Shown here: positions 13,881-21,501 of the stretch, piece after piece
How the letters are laid out: each line of letters opens with the position of its first letter
How positions within the stretch are numbered: position 1 is the stretch's first letter
Source of the DNA: Deltaproteobacteria bacterium
Lineage (GTDB): Bacteria; Desulfobacterota; Binatia; Binatales; Binataceae
Assembly: GCA_021780755.1 (NCBI GenBank)
Contig: JAJXYF010000026.1
Location: forward strand, 1 to 64,000
Reading direction: 5' to 3'
DNA: 64,000 nt
Translations under genes and position numbers: made by a program
The notes under the pieces: generated by a model
The model's input: the letters and a program-made list of their open reading frames with translations, nothing else
Databases searched by the model: none
What the model was told of the DNA's origin: nothing

Positions 13881-14357
13881 ATGGGAGCGAGGGCGAACGG
13901 CTCGAAGCCGAAGGGAAGAGTCACGGTGCGCCGGGAGGTATCGGCCGGCGGACTGATTTGGCGGCGGCGCGAGGGCCAGGTCGAAGTCGTGCTGGTGCGT
14001 CCTGCGGGCAAACAAACCTGGGTGCTCCCAAAGGGCCATCTGGAACCCGGCGAAGGCGTGATCGAGGCGGCCGCGCGCGAGGCCACCGAAGAGAGCGGGC
14101 TCGAGGTCGTCGCCGGCGAACCGTTGGGGGAAGTTTCCTACGTCTATTCATGGCGCGATGGGCCGGCTGATTCGTCAATCAAAATCTTCAAGCGCGTCCA
14201 TTTCTATTTGATGAAATGCATTGGCGGCGATCCCTCGGCGCACGATGGCGAGATCGACGAGGTCGCCTGGCTCGGGATCGACCAGGCGATCGATCGCGCC
14301 AGCCATAAGAGCGAGCGTGACCTGATCGTAAAGGCGCGCACGATGCTCGCGTCCTGA
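13881..14357 (+). CDS. NUDIX hydrolase
   Basis: A 158-aa NUDIX-fold pyrophosphohydrolase. The Nudix box is complete: G-x5-E-x7-REUxEExGU is satisfied by the GHLEPGE start, the AAAREATEESGLE end and correct spacing. The N-terminal EVSAGGLIWRRR and the LPKGHLEPGE context resemble the Ap4A-hydrolase/MutT-like group that cleaves nucleoside oligophosphates or damaged nucleotides, but the substrate cannot be read from sequence. The frame is open much further upstream (to 13704, overlapping recG); ATG 13881 is chosen because the conserved domain begins soon after, though the ribosome-binding site is weak, and GTG 13926 is an alternative. Last gene of the rightward operon. Confidence 0.82.
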   Translation: MGARANGSKPKGRVTVRREVSAGGLIWRRREGQVEVVLVRPAGKQTWVLPKGHLEPGEGVIEAAAREATEESGLEVVAGEPLGEVSYVYSWRDGPADSSIKIFKRVHFYLMKCIGGDPSAHDGEIDEVAWLGIDQAIDRASHKSERDLIVKARTMLAS

Positions 14358-14390
14358 GGTCTCGCGGCCGCCGCGCGCGCTTGCAGAACC

Positions 14391-14416
14391 CGGGAAATTG
14401 CCGAGGAACCCAAAAC
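14391..14416 (+). repeat. Partial copy of the dispersed intergenic repeat (5' part only)
   Basis: The stretch GGGAAATTGCCGAGGAACCC followed by AAAACC matches the 5' arm of the repeat copy at 61388 nearly base for base (GGAAATTGCCGAGGAACGC then AAAA). The palindromic core found in the other copies is absent here. The copy ends near the stop codon of the leftward metalloprotease gene, so it may have been truncated or recombined away. Confidence 0.45.
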
Positions 14417-14429
14417 CTTCGTTACATCA

Positions 14430-15827
14430 TTAATTCGTGATGACGATTGAACTGGTGCCGGCGATGGGCGAGCCCACGCTGTGTCCGCGCATGGCGGTGA
14501 GAGCGCGGTTATCGACGGTCACGGCGTGCGCGGGTGTCGCGTGGGTGATGGTGCTCGCACGCCAGATAGCGGGAGCCAGCCGATCGAACCGGCGCGCGCC
14601 GTCGCCGATCGCGATCAAGACGTTGGGGGTTTTGATCTCGACTCGATGCGGCATCCCGGGCCCCGAAATCCGGTCGAGGATCGACCCATAGACGTCGCCA
14701 AAGCGCTTGGCGGTTTCGCCGTCGCGGAAGCTGACGATCCAGAGCACGGTCAGGGCGCGGTCTTTTTGCAGGACGATCATGCGATCGCCGGACCAGTGCT
14801 CGACGAGCGCGATTTCCGGCGCCGTCATCGCGAGGTTGCGCTGGATGATGACCTTGAGCAGCATCGCGCCGTAAGTGTCGTCGTCGGCCTTGCTCCAACC
14901 GTCGAGCACATCCTGATAGCCGGTGAGGTTGATATCGACGAGTTGCGCATGCCGATCGAAATACAACTCCGGATTCATAATCTGCAGCGTCGCCCGCGGC
15001 GGGTCGGCATAAATCGCGTTCACGGCGTTCCATCCGCCGCGGCGGTAGGCCTCGGCGACGAAGCGCACCCCCTCGGCGTACTGGAACACCATGGGCGCGG
15101 TGAGTCCCAACGGGGCGTCGCCGGATTGCGCAGCCATCGTCTGCGGCAGGCCGTTCATGCGATCGACGATCGCATCGATGGTCGCGTCGTTTAGGTTACC
15201 GACGACATAGCCGTAGCCGGCAAGCGTCGCGTCGCCCTCGGCCACCGCCTTGAGCGCGAGGTCGCGATCGTCGTTGTCCTTGACCTTGTCGATCATCTGC
15301 TCGATGTGAAAATGCTGGTCTTGCAGGGCGTGCGTGAGTTCATGCGCGAGCAGCATCTCACCGACCAGATCGTGGCGCGTGACGAAGCTGGCGGCGCTGT
15401 TCCAAAAGCCGATATCGACCGCGCCCTCGACCAGCACCATCTGCTTGGAATGCGGATCGTAGAAGCCCGCGACCTGGCTGTGCATCAACTTCAAGGTCTC
15501 CGCCTTCAGATCCATGCCGGCCGGATAAACTCCAGTCATCGCGCCGGTCAGACTGCCGATGCGCATCTCATCCTCGGTGTGATCGCGCTCGATTTCCGCC
15601 TGCATCATCGCGAGCGCCTCGTCGCGCGTTTTGAGCACAAGAGGCACCGGTGCCGAGAAATTGAGGCCGCGAAAGCGCTCGAGGCCCGCCTCGATTTCCT
15701 GCGCCTTGGTGCGGTTGACCGCACCGTCGTGGACCAGCGTATAGGCGCATCCGCACAGCGCCAGCCCCAGCAGCGCGACAATTTGTAGGCGACGCGAGGC
15801 GGCGCGAAGTAAGTTCGGTTTCGGCAT
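14430..15827 (-). CDS. Lipoprotein with zinc metalloprotease motif (HExxH)
   Basis: A 465-aa secreted protein. The N-terminus has a basic start, a hydrophobic stretch and a lipobox-like LCGC with Cys27 as predicted lipidation site. Around residue 162 is LLAHELTHALQDQ, a textbook HExxH zinc site (His162, Glu163, His166), and Glu197 in AVAEGDATLAG is well placed as the third ligand of a gluzincin. A membrane-anchored periplasmic or outer-membrane protease is the simplest reading, but the substrate is unknown and no known peptidase family name is claimed. Convergent with the NUDIX gene, 72 bases away. Confidence 0.7.
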   Translation of the reverse strand: MPKPNLLRAASRRLQIVALLGLALCGCAYTLVHDGAVNRTKAQEIEAGLERFRGLNFSAPVPLVLKTRDEALAMMQAEIERDHTEDEMRIGSLTGAMTGVYPAGMDLKAETLKLMHSQVAGFYDPHSKQMVLVEGAVDIGFWNSAASFVTRHDLVGEMLLAHELTHALQDQHFHIEQMIDKVKDNDDRDLALKAVAEGDATLAGYGYVVGNLNDATIDAIVDRMNGLPQTMAAQSGDAPLGLTAPMVFQYAEGVRFVAEAYRRGGWNAVNAIYADPPRATLQIMNPELYFDRHAQLVDINLTGYQDVLDGWSKADDDTYGAMLLKVIIQRNLAMTAPEIALVEHWSGDRMIVLQKDRALTVLWIVSFRDGETAKRFGDVYGSILDRISGPGMPHRVEIKTPNVLIAIGDGARRFDRLAPAIWRASTITHATPAHAVTVDNRALTAMRGHSVGSPIAGTSSIVITN

Positions 15828-15927
15828 CGTCGAATAGTCAGAGAGTGGAGCCGGCGGCGCACCGCAAGGCCCGCGCGGTCAGTGCGGGCACGATAGCGTC
15901 CGGCGCTCGTCAGCCGCAAGCGTCGCG

Positions 15928-16611
15928 CTATTCAGTGATGATGACGGCAGGATAACCGTAGCCGGCGACGCGGACGGCGCGATTTTCGGCCTCCTGCCGG
16001 TTCATAAAGGCGCCCATCCGCACCCGGTAGTAGCGAATTGAACCGGCCTCCGCGGTCTCGATATGAACGTCGGGATAGGCCACGGCGAGACGCTGTTGCA
16101 CGAGACGCGCGTTGCCCGCATCGGCAAAGGAGCCGACCTGGACGTAGAAGCGCTCGCCGATGGCAGGACCGCCGGCCGGCGTCGCCAGCACGTCCATGCG
16201 GACGTGAGCGGTGCCGGGACCAATCATGCCAAGCACGCGTGCGGCCTTGTGCGAGAGGTCGATTTGACGGCCCTTGACGTAGGGACCGTGGTCGTTGACG
16301 CTGACTTCGACGGCGCGCCCGTTGGCAAGATTGGTCACCAGCAGGTGGGTCCCGAGCGGGAACAGCGTCGAGGCGGCAGTGAGATCCTCCTGATCGTAAA
16401 CCGCGCCGCTGGAGGTGCGATGCCCGTGGAAGCCCGGACCGTACCATGAGGCGACGCCGGTCACCGAGGTAATCTGAGACGGCGGGACAGGCGGTTGCGT
16501 CGCGCATCCGGCAAGCAGCGCTGAAATTATCGCGAACAGAGCGGACAGGATAAAGGCGACGAGTGCACGCGACGCGCATCGTGAATCGAACGCGCCAATG
16601 CCGGCTTGCAT
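15928..16611 (-). CDS. rlpA: RlpA-like lipoprotein with SPOR domain
   Basis: A 227-aa septal-ring type protein. A signal peptide ends in the lipobox LLAGC; the double-psi beta-barrel RlpA domain follows (GVASWYGPGFHGHRTSSGAVYD, LTAASTLFPLGT, VNDHGPYVKGRQIDLS), with the catalytic-type Asp and His of lytic transglycosylases; a C-terminal SPOR domain (FYVQVGSFADAGNA, YYRVRMGAFMNR) would bind denuded peptidoglycan at the septum. In Pseudomonas, RlpA cleaves such glycan strands. The start at ATG 16611 is preferred over a longer frame to 16719: it has GAGGGG upstream and gives a normal signal peptide, and a promoter-like TATAAT lies just upstream. Confidence 0.88.
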   Translation of the reverse strand: MQAGIGAFDSRCASRALVAFILSALFAIISALLAGCATQPPVPPSQITSVTGVASWYGPGFHGHRTSSGAVYDQEDLTAASTLFPLGTHLLVTNLANGRAVEVSVNDHGPYVKGRQIDLSHKAARVLGMIGPGTAHVRMDVLATPAGGPAIGERFYVQVGSFADAGNARLVQQRLAVAYPDVHIETAEAGSIRYYRVRMGAFMNRQEAENRAVRVAGYGYPAVIITE

Positions 16612-16654
16612 TTCGATGCGCCCCTCAGCCGCCACCACCATCCTCCGCGACTGG

Positions 16655-16684
16655 ATTATAATGCGCCGGCAGGCCCGGATGAAA
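16655..16684 (-). promoter_or_regulatory. Candidate promoter of the rlpA-like gene
   Basis: On the minus strand a perfect TATAAT (16655-16660) is preceded, 18 bases upstream, by TTTCAT (16679-16684), a weak -35. The predicted start of transcription is about 37 bases before the rlpA ATG. The -10 region is nearly palindromic, so it could also serve rightward transcription toward dgt, but no -35 was seen on that side. Confidence 0.35.
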
Positions 16685-16802
16685 CGTGCCATCCACAGGT
16701 GCGAGAGACTGGGACGCATCGGCTGTGCATACAGCGTGGCGGCGCGGGTTCAGCCGTTATACAGGCGCATGATAGACTCGAAATGGATACGAGAACGACA
16801 AA

Positions 16803-17963
16803 ATGCTACGCACACGTGAGGATCTCGAAGAACTGGAACGGCGCACACTGGCGCCGTATGCGATGCTCGCGCGCGATAGCCGCGGGCGGCGCGTCGATGA
16901 ACCGCCGCATCCGATGCGCACCGCGTTCCAGCGCGATCGCGACCGCATCGTGCATTCGGCCGCGTTCCGCCGCCTCGAATACAAGACGCAGGTCTTCGTC
17001 AATCACGAGGGCGACTACTACCGCACCCGCCTGACCCACACTATCGAAGCGGCGCAGATCACGCGCACGGTCGCGGCGGCGCTGGGACTCAATCGCGACC
17101 TGGCGGAGGCGGTGGCGCTGGCCCACGACCTCGGCCATACGCCATTTGGCCATGCGGGTGAGCGCGTGCTCAACGATCTGATGCGGCCGCATGGCGGCTT
17201 CGATCATAACGCGCAGAGCCTGCGCACGGTCGATTGGATCGAGGTGCGTTATCCGAATTTTCGCGGGTTGAACCTGAGCTTCGAGGTGCGCGAGGGCATC
17301 GTCAAGCATTCGCATTTCAAGGGACGCGCCGCGGCCCAGGAATTCGACGCCGAAGTCTATCCATGCCTGGAAGCGCAGATCGTTGATCTCGCCGACGAAA
17401 TCGCCTACCTCGCCCACGACGTTGACGACGGGCTCAACGCGCAGATGCTGACAATCGCGGAGCTCAACGGCTCGCGGCTCTATCGCGAGGCGGCGGCAAT
17501 TGCGCACGAGACCAGTCCCGGCGGCAACGATCGCGTGATGCGTTATCAGACCGTCATCCGCATGATCGACGTGATGGCGACCGACCTCGTCACCAGCATC
17601 GATCGCGAACTCGAGCACAGCGGCATCGCGAGTATCGAGGCGGTGCGCCGTGTGGGCAGGGGGCTGGCGGCGTTCAGCCCCGGCATCGGCGCCCAAGTCG
17701 ATGAATTGAAAGCGATTATGCGCGACCGGCTCTATCGGCATTACCGCGTCACCCGGATGACGGAGAAGGCGGGCAGGGTGCTCGCGCGCCTGTTCGAGAC
17801 CTACATGGCCGAGCCACGGCAAATCCCCGCGCATGTGCTCGCGCGAGTCGAAGTCGATGGTGAACCGCTGGCGCGCGTCGTCGCCGATTATATTGCCGGG
17901 ATGACCGACCGCTTCGCGCTCGACGAGTATCGCAAACTGTTCGATCCCGACGAGCGCGTATGA
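16803..17963 (+). CDS. dgt: Deoxyguanosinetriphosphate triphosphohydrolase-like protein (HD domain)
   Basis: The family hydrolyses dNTPs, classically dGTP to deoxyguanosine and triphosphate, and influences nucleotide pools. The 386-aa length is that of the Dgt-like clade (type 2). The HD metal site is complete: His79 in RLTHTIEAAQ, His108-Asp109 in AHDLGHTPFGHAGE, and the downstream DLADEIAYLAHDVDD carries the final Asp. The conserved start DRDRIVHSAAFRRLEYKTQVF is also present. ATG 16803 has only a weak ribosome-binding site. Substrate preference cannot be told from sequence. Confidence 0.9.
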   Translation: MLRTREDLEELERRTLAPYAMLARDSRGRRVDEPPHPMRTAFQRDRDRIVHSAAFRRLEYKTQVFVNHEGDYYRTRLTHTIEAAQITRTVAAALGLNRDLAEAVALAHDLGHTPFGHAGERVLNDLMRPHGGFDHNAQSLRTVDWIEVRYPNFRGLNLSFEVREGIVKHSHFKGRAAAQEFDAEVYPCLEAQIVDLADEIAYLAHDVDDGLNAQMLTIAELNGSRLYREAAAIAHETSPGGNDRVMRYQTVIRMIDVMATDLVTSIDRELEHSGIASIEAVRRVGRGLAAFSPGIGAQVDELKAIMRDRLYRHYRVTRMTEKAGRVLARLFETYMAEPRQIPAHVLARVEVDGEPLARVVADYIAGMTDRFALDEYRKLFDPDERV

Positions 17964-18133
17964 TGTCAGAAGTCCGACCTCGCTATCAGTTTTACCGCAG
18001 TAGTCCGCAATGCTCTCTGAACAGTGACACTTGTCCAAGGAGAGGGTAGGGAGAGGTCTCTGGGACGCGCTCGCGTCGAGGCTAGCACTGAGGTTGAGGA
18101 GTCGGGGCGGGTGATGAAAGGAGGAGAGGGCGG

Positions 18134-18781
18134 GTGAAACGCGTTCGCCAGATTCGGCGCATCAGGATCATGCGCGACGACCATATCGGCGACCAGCTCG
18201 GCGCGCTCTTCTTCGACCCGGCGGCGCAGCAGGAGGAGGCGATCCTCGCGCGGCTCGGCGAGTACCTGGGCAAGCGGGTGCGGATCGTCAAGGCCGAGAT
18301 CAGCAACGATTGCGCGGAGGTCGAAGTCGAGGTGCAGGTGTGGGAGGAGGAGGCGAATCGACTCGCGGCGACCGCCAAAGACCTGCTCTCGAAGGGCATG
18401 CGGCGCGGTGCGCAGTCACTGCTGCGCGAAGCGCTCGAACTCGATCCGCTCAACGCGGCGGCGGCGACCGGCCTCGGTACGCTCCTTGCCGACCTCGAAC
18501 AGTACAGTGAGGCGCTGACGGTGCTGAAGCTCGCGCGCGAGGCGGGACCCGAAAACGCGGCCCTGATGCTGGCGCTCGGGCGGGTCTGCGTCAAGACGGA
18601 TCGGACGGCGAGCGCGATTACCTATCTGGAGCGGGCGTACGAGCTCGACCCGTCGCATTTCGGCGTGCGGCGCGCGCTGGCGGAACTCGGTCGCAAACCG
18701 AAGCCGATCGTGCGCCCGTCACGTCCCGACCTCGCGAAGCCCACCGTCGCCCCGGATAAACCGGCCAAAAAGCAACAGTAG
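18134..18781 (+). CDS. Tetratricopeptide-repeat protein
   Basis: A 215-aa soluble protein with no signal peptide. The first 75 residues form an alpha/beta-looking region of unknown kind (DQLGALFFDPAAQQEEAILA, RIVKAEISNDCAEVEVEVQV); from about 85 to 190 there are two to three TPR-like helices (GAQSLLREALELDPLNAAAA, YSEALTVLKLAREAGPENAA, ASAITYLERAYELDP); the C-terminus is a Lys/Pro-rich tail. The GTG start has a strong AGGAGGAG about 8 bases upstream. TPRs mediate protein contacts; the partner is unknown. It is the last gene before the insertion element. Confidence 0.65.
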   Translation: MKRVRQIRRIRIMRDDHIGDQLGALFFDPAAQQEEAILARLGEYLGKRVRIVKAEISNDCAEVEVEVQVWEEEANRLAATAKDLLSKGMRRGAQSLLREALELDPLNAAAATGLGTLLADLEQYSEALTVLKLAREAGPENAALMLALGRVCVKTDRTASAITYLERAYELDPSHFGVRRALAELGRKPKPIVRPSRPDLAKPTVAPDKPAKKQQ

Positions 18782-19083
18782 GGGTACGAGGCTATCCTGC
18801 CGGACCTAAGAGGGTATCTTTGCAATCGCTCGATTTATCCAGAAGGGTTCGGGGATCTTAGCCCTATGTTCCACCCGCGCGGCTCTTTGTTCCAATGTTT
18901 GGGGCACATCGCGAAGGCTGAGGCAGGTGCCTCGCGGGTTGCGATCCGCAATTCAAGAGGCCGTTAGCACGCCGCGCTGCCAAGCGCCACCTACCAGCTA
19001 AGTCTATGCTCGCACGCAGCCTCGAAGAGGCAGCAAAGCTCCAATGGGTGCGGTGTCAACATTCACCTAATCCCCGGTCTAGT

Positions 19084-19109
19084 GGGTAGTATGCGGCACT
19101 TGACTACCA
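19084..19109. repeat. Left terminal inverted repeat of the IS1595-family element
   Basis: Begins GGGTAGTATGCGGCAC and ends TTGACTACCA; preceded by the target duplication GGTCTAGT at 19076-19083. It pairs with the right end with one mismatch (C here, G there, at repeat position 16). Confidence 0.9.
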
Positions 19110-19134
19110 TGTGAATATGCGCTAAATTTGGCTC

Positions 19135-20080
19135 ATGGCAAAGCGAGATTACAGCGAAACAGAGCCGAAGATCGTCCGCCAAATGACCATTGCTCAGTTC
19201 GAGCAAATGTTCCCCGATGAGGATGCGTGCCGCTCCTATCTCCGGGATCGACGCTGGCCGGATGGCGTCGTCAAGTGCATCCGTTGCGCCAACGATCACG
19301 TCTATGTGAGCAAAGCGCGACCATGGCACTGGCAGTGCAAAAAGTGCGGCAAGAACAATCGCGCGCCTTACCGTTTCTCGCTCACAACCGGAACCATTTT
19401 CGAGGAAACCAAGAAACCGTTGCTGGATTGGTTCAAGGTTCTCCATCTCATGCTCACGTCCAAGAAAGGTATCAGCGCCTTGCAGATTCACCGGATGCTC
19501 GGCACTGGCTCTTACCGGACGGCCTTCTATATGTGCCATCGCTTGCGGGCTGGCATGGCCGATCCCGATTTCCGCAAACTTATGGGAATCGTTGAAGTTG
19601 ATGAGACGTACATCGGCGGGAAGGATCGCAACCGTCACTTTAATAAAAAGAGCCGTCAGCAACGCTTGGCGGGAACCGGAAAGGGCTACCTCAAGATCGG
19701 CGTTATCGGCGCGATTGAGCGCAAGGGCAACTCGTCTGCCGGATCATCGGAGACGCAGACGCGATTACGCTCGCTGGATTCGTTCGCAAGGTCATCGGCG
19801 ACCGCATTGAACTGGTCGCGACCGACGATAATCAGGATTACAACTACATCGGACGTGGTATCCGCCACGAATCGGTGACGCACTCGCGCGGCGAGTACGT
19901 TCGAGGCGAGATTCACACCAATTCGATTGAGTCGTTTTGGGCTTTGCTCAAGCGCGGAATCATCGGAACCTACCACAACGTCAGCGCCAATATCTGCCGC
20001 TTTATTTGAACGAATTTCAGTTTCGGTTTAACAACCGTAAGACTGAGGACATCTTTGGAGTGGCGATAGGAGGGTGCTGA
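19135..20080 (+). pseudogene. IS1595-family (ISXO2-like) transposase, two frameshifts
   Basis: The first frame gives an N-terminal zinc ribbon (CIRCAND and CKKCGKN), then FSLTTGTIFEETKKPL and the first DDE-type Asp in VEVDETYIGGK, and is intact to about 19730. One lost base near 19732 shifts to a frame reading VCRIIGDADAITLAGFV, VATDDNQDYNYIG and TNSIESFWALLKRG. A second lost base near 19990 shifts to YLPLYLNEFQFRFNNRKTED, ending at the TGA at 20078-20080. Restoring two bases gives exactly 316 codons, the usual family size, and supports two single-base deletions. The product as encoded would be inactive. Sequencing error is the alternative explanation. Confidence 0.88.
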
Positions 20081-20155
20081 AGCGTGGCAACTGGCGGGCG
20101 CTTCAGAGCAAGCAAGAGCGCGCCAGCAAGCCGATTCAGTTGAAGTTTTCATTTA

Positions 20156-20923
20156 TCAAATGCCAAGCCGCTTTGGTGCGACGATTACCCAGACGTCCAC
20201 GTCACCGGATACGCTGAGGGGAGTCGCGGACTGTTTGACGTGATGGACACTTGAGTTCAGAGGCTTTTGTTGGGCTGCGGTAAGAACGTTAGACAATTTC
20301 TCTCTTAGCGAATCTGGGATGGTAGTTTTGGCAAATACCCCAATGCCGGTCGCTCCAATCACCCCCCACGCACCAGTCAACTGTTTGTCCGCAACAGTCC
20401 ATCCAGCCGATCTAAAGCAATCCCTAAACTGAAGGGCCAATTCGACACAATCGGGATTTTCGTTCGCGCTGATTTGCACTGGATGCTTTTCGAGAAGAGC
20501 AAGTTGATCGATAAGTTCAGTCTTTGCCGCAGTAGCTAGCGGCTGCCACAGTAGTGCCCTATAGTTATCAATAGCAGTCTCTAAAGCCTTAATTTTGGTC
20601 GCTAAATTTCGCGTGAATTGAACTATAACTCCTACTAGAACCCCTGAAATAAATACTGCGACAACAATTCGCGACCCTGAGAACCAGTCAGGCATCAATA
20701 AGCGAAACGGATTGCCGTTGCGAAGGTCTGCCGCAACAACAGCGCCGGTCATTGTGACGAATTTTGCGAAGGGCCATATAAATTCAAACCAGAGAGAATG
20801 AATCAAAAGCAAAAGGGCGTAGAGAACGGCACCTGATAAAAGACATCTCATCAGCAAATGGCCGAACGGCACGCGCTTTTCTACTGCCTCCACGGCGCGC
20901 TCCAAATCAAACAAAAATTCCAT
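20156..20923 (-). CDS. Membrane protein of unknown function, passenger of the IS element
   Basis: A 255-aa protein read leftward inside the element, opposite to the transposase. It has two predicted membrane segments (about residues 24-43, LLSGAVLYALLLLIHSLW, and 83-103, RIVVAVFISGVLVGVIVQF), a helical linker (KIKALETAIDNYRAL), and a C-terminal soluble domain (DCVELALQFRDCFRSAGWTV, GVIGATGIGVFAK). The soluble domain looks like a compact alpha/beta unit, but I recognise no family. The gene is clearly AT-richer than its surroundings, which fits import with the element. Its place between the terminal repeats makes it a passenger. Function is not known. Confidence 0.65.
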   Translation of the reverse strand: MEFLFDLERAVEAVEKRVPFGHLLMRCLLSGAVLYALLLLIHSLWFEFIWPFAKFVTMTGAVVAADLRNGNPFRLLMPDWFSGSRIVVAVFISGVLVGVIVQFTRNLATKIKALETAIDNYRALLWQPLATAAKTELIDQLALLEKHPVQISANENPDCVELALQFRDCFRSAGWTVADKQLTGAWGVIGATGIGVFAKTTIPDSLREKLSNVLTAAQQKPLNSSVHHVKQSATPLSVSGDVDVWVIVAPKRLGI

Positions 20924-21005
20924 GCCGGTCCCCCTGGGGCTAGATTTACCCTGAGGGCATCGTAGTGCGCTTGACGACTACCTGCCAGATGCGGAAACTG
21001 GTGGC

Positions 21006-21176
21006 ATGGGCAGCCCCTACGCTCAGAAAATCCTCCATTTCTATTGCTACGAGTGCAAAGACTACGAGCTGAAAACCAGCCCGCACTACAAAGCCCAGAA
21101 ACAGCGCTTCTCCCGACGCAAAAAGGCGAGGGAAGCGAAGAAACCAGCCGCCACGCCCACGCCTCCGCCGCCCTAA
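21006..21176 (+). CDS. Small CxxC protein at the right end of the IS element
   Basis: A 56-aa ORF (MGSPYAQKILHFYCYECKDY at the start) ending in a basic, Pro-rich tail just inside the right terminal repeat. One CxxC pair (CYEC) with aromatic neighbours suggests half of a zinc ribbon or a metal-binding knuckle. There is no clear ribosome-binding site, and the upstream frame is closed by a TGA at 20952. It could be a real small passenger or a remnant of a longer gene. No family recognised. Confidence 0.35.
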   Translation: MGSPYAQKILHFYCYECKDYELKTSPHYKAQKQRFSRRKKAREAKKPAATPTPPPP

Positions 21177-21215
21177 AGGACCGGCCTGTCCGTGCCAAAA
21201 TAGCCGTTTGCTTCG

Positions 21216-21241
21216 TGGTAGTCAACTGCCGCATACTACCC
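21216..21241. repeat. Right terminal inverted repeat of the IS1595-family element
   Basis: Begins TGGTAGTCAACTGCCGCATA and ends CTACCC; it is the reverse complement of the left end apart from one base, and is followed by the target duplication GGTCTAGT at 21242-21249. Confidence 0.9.
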
Positions 21242-21417
21242 GGTCTAGTTTACATAATATATCTTATGCGAAGTTTGGGTGGGGCGGGCCGCCTGGCCGA
21301 GCGTCGAAACATATGCCCGCAGCTAGGCCCTCTCACTTTCCGGGAGGCCTCCAGAATAGGCTCGCGAATATACTAAGTGGTGCTGGCGCTCAACGGGGCG
21401 CATCCCTATCATGTTTT

Positions 21418-21501
21418 CTCGATATGCATCCAAAATACTTGCGCTTACCGGTTCGCGTCCTGGACATGCACCCGAAATACTCGCGTTCATCTGTTCGTGC
21501 G
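21418..21501 (+). repeat. Two 42-bp imperfect tandem repeats at the start of the DsbA-like gene
   Basis: 21418-21459 and 21460-21501 are in-frame copies of one 42-bp unit. They encode LDMHPKYLRLPVRV and LDMHPKYSRSSVRA, so each contains an ATG in the same reading frame and context. This gives the downstream gene two alternative start codons 42 bases apart. Confidence 0.6.

Larger units (their letters stand above)
19084..21241. mobile_element. IS1595-family insertion element, decayed, with passenger genes
   Basis: The 2158-bp element is bounded by 26-bp terminal inverted repeats (19084-19109 and 21216-21241) that differ at one position, and is flanked by a perfect 8-bp direct repeat GGTCTAGT (19076-19083 and 21242-21249). 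An 8-bp duplication is typical of the IS1595 family. Inside are a transposase gene broken by two single-base deletions, a leftward AT-rich gene for a membrane protein, and a small rightward CxxC ORF. Passenger genes are known in IS1595-type elements. Insertion lies between the TPR gene and the DsbA-like gene. The intact duplication and near-identical ends show insertion was not very long ago, but the element cannot move on its own now. Confidence 0.88.
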
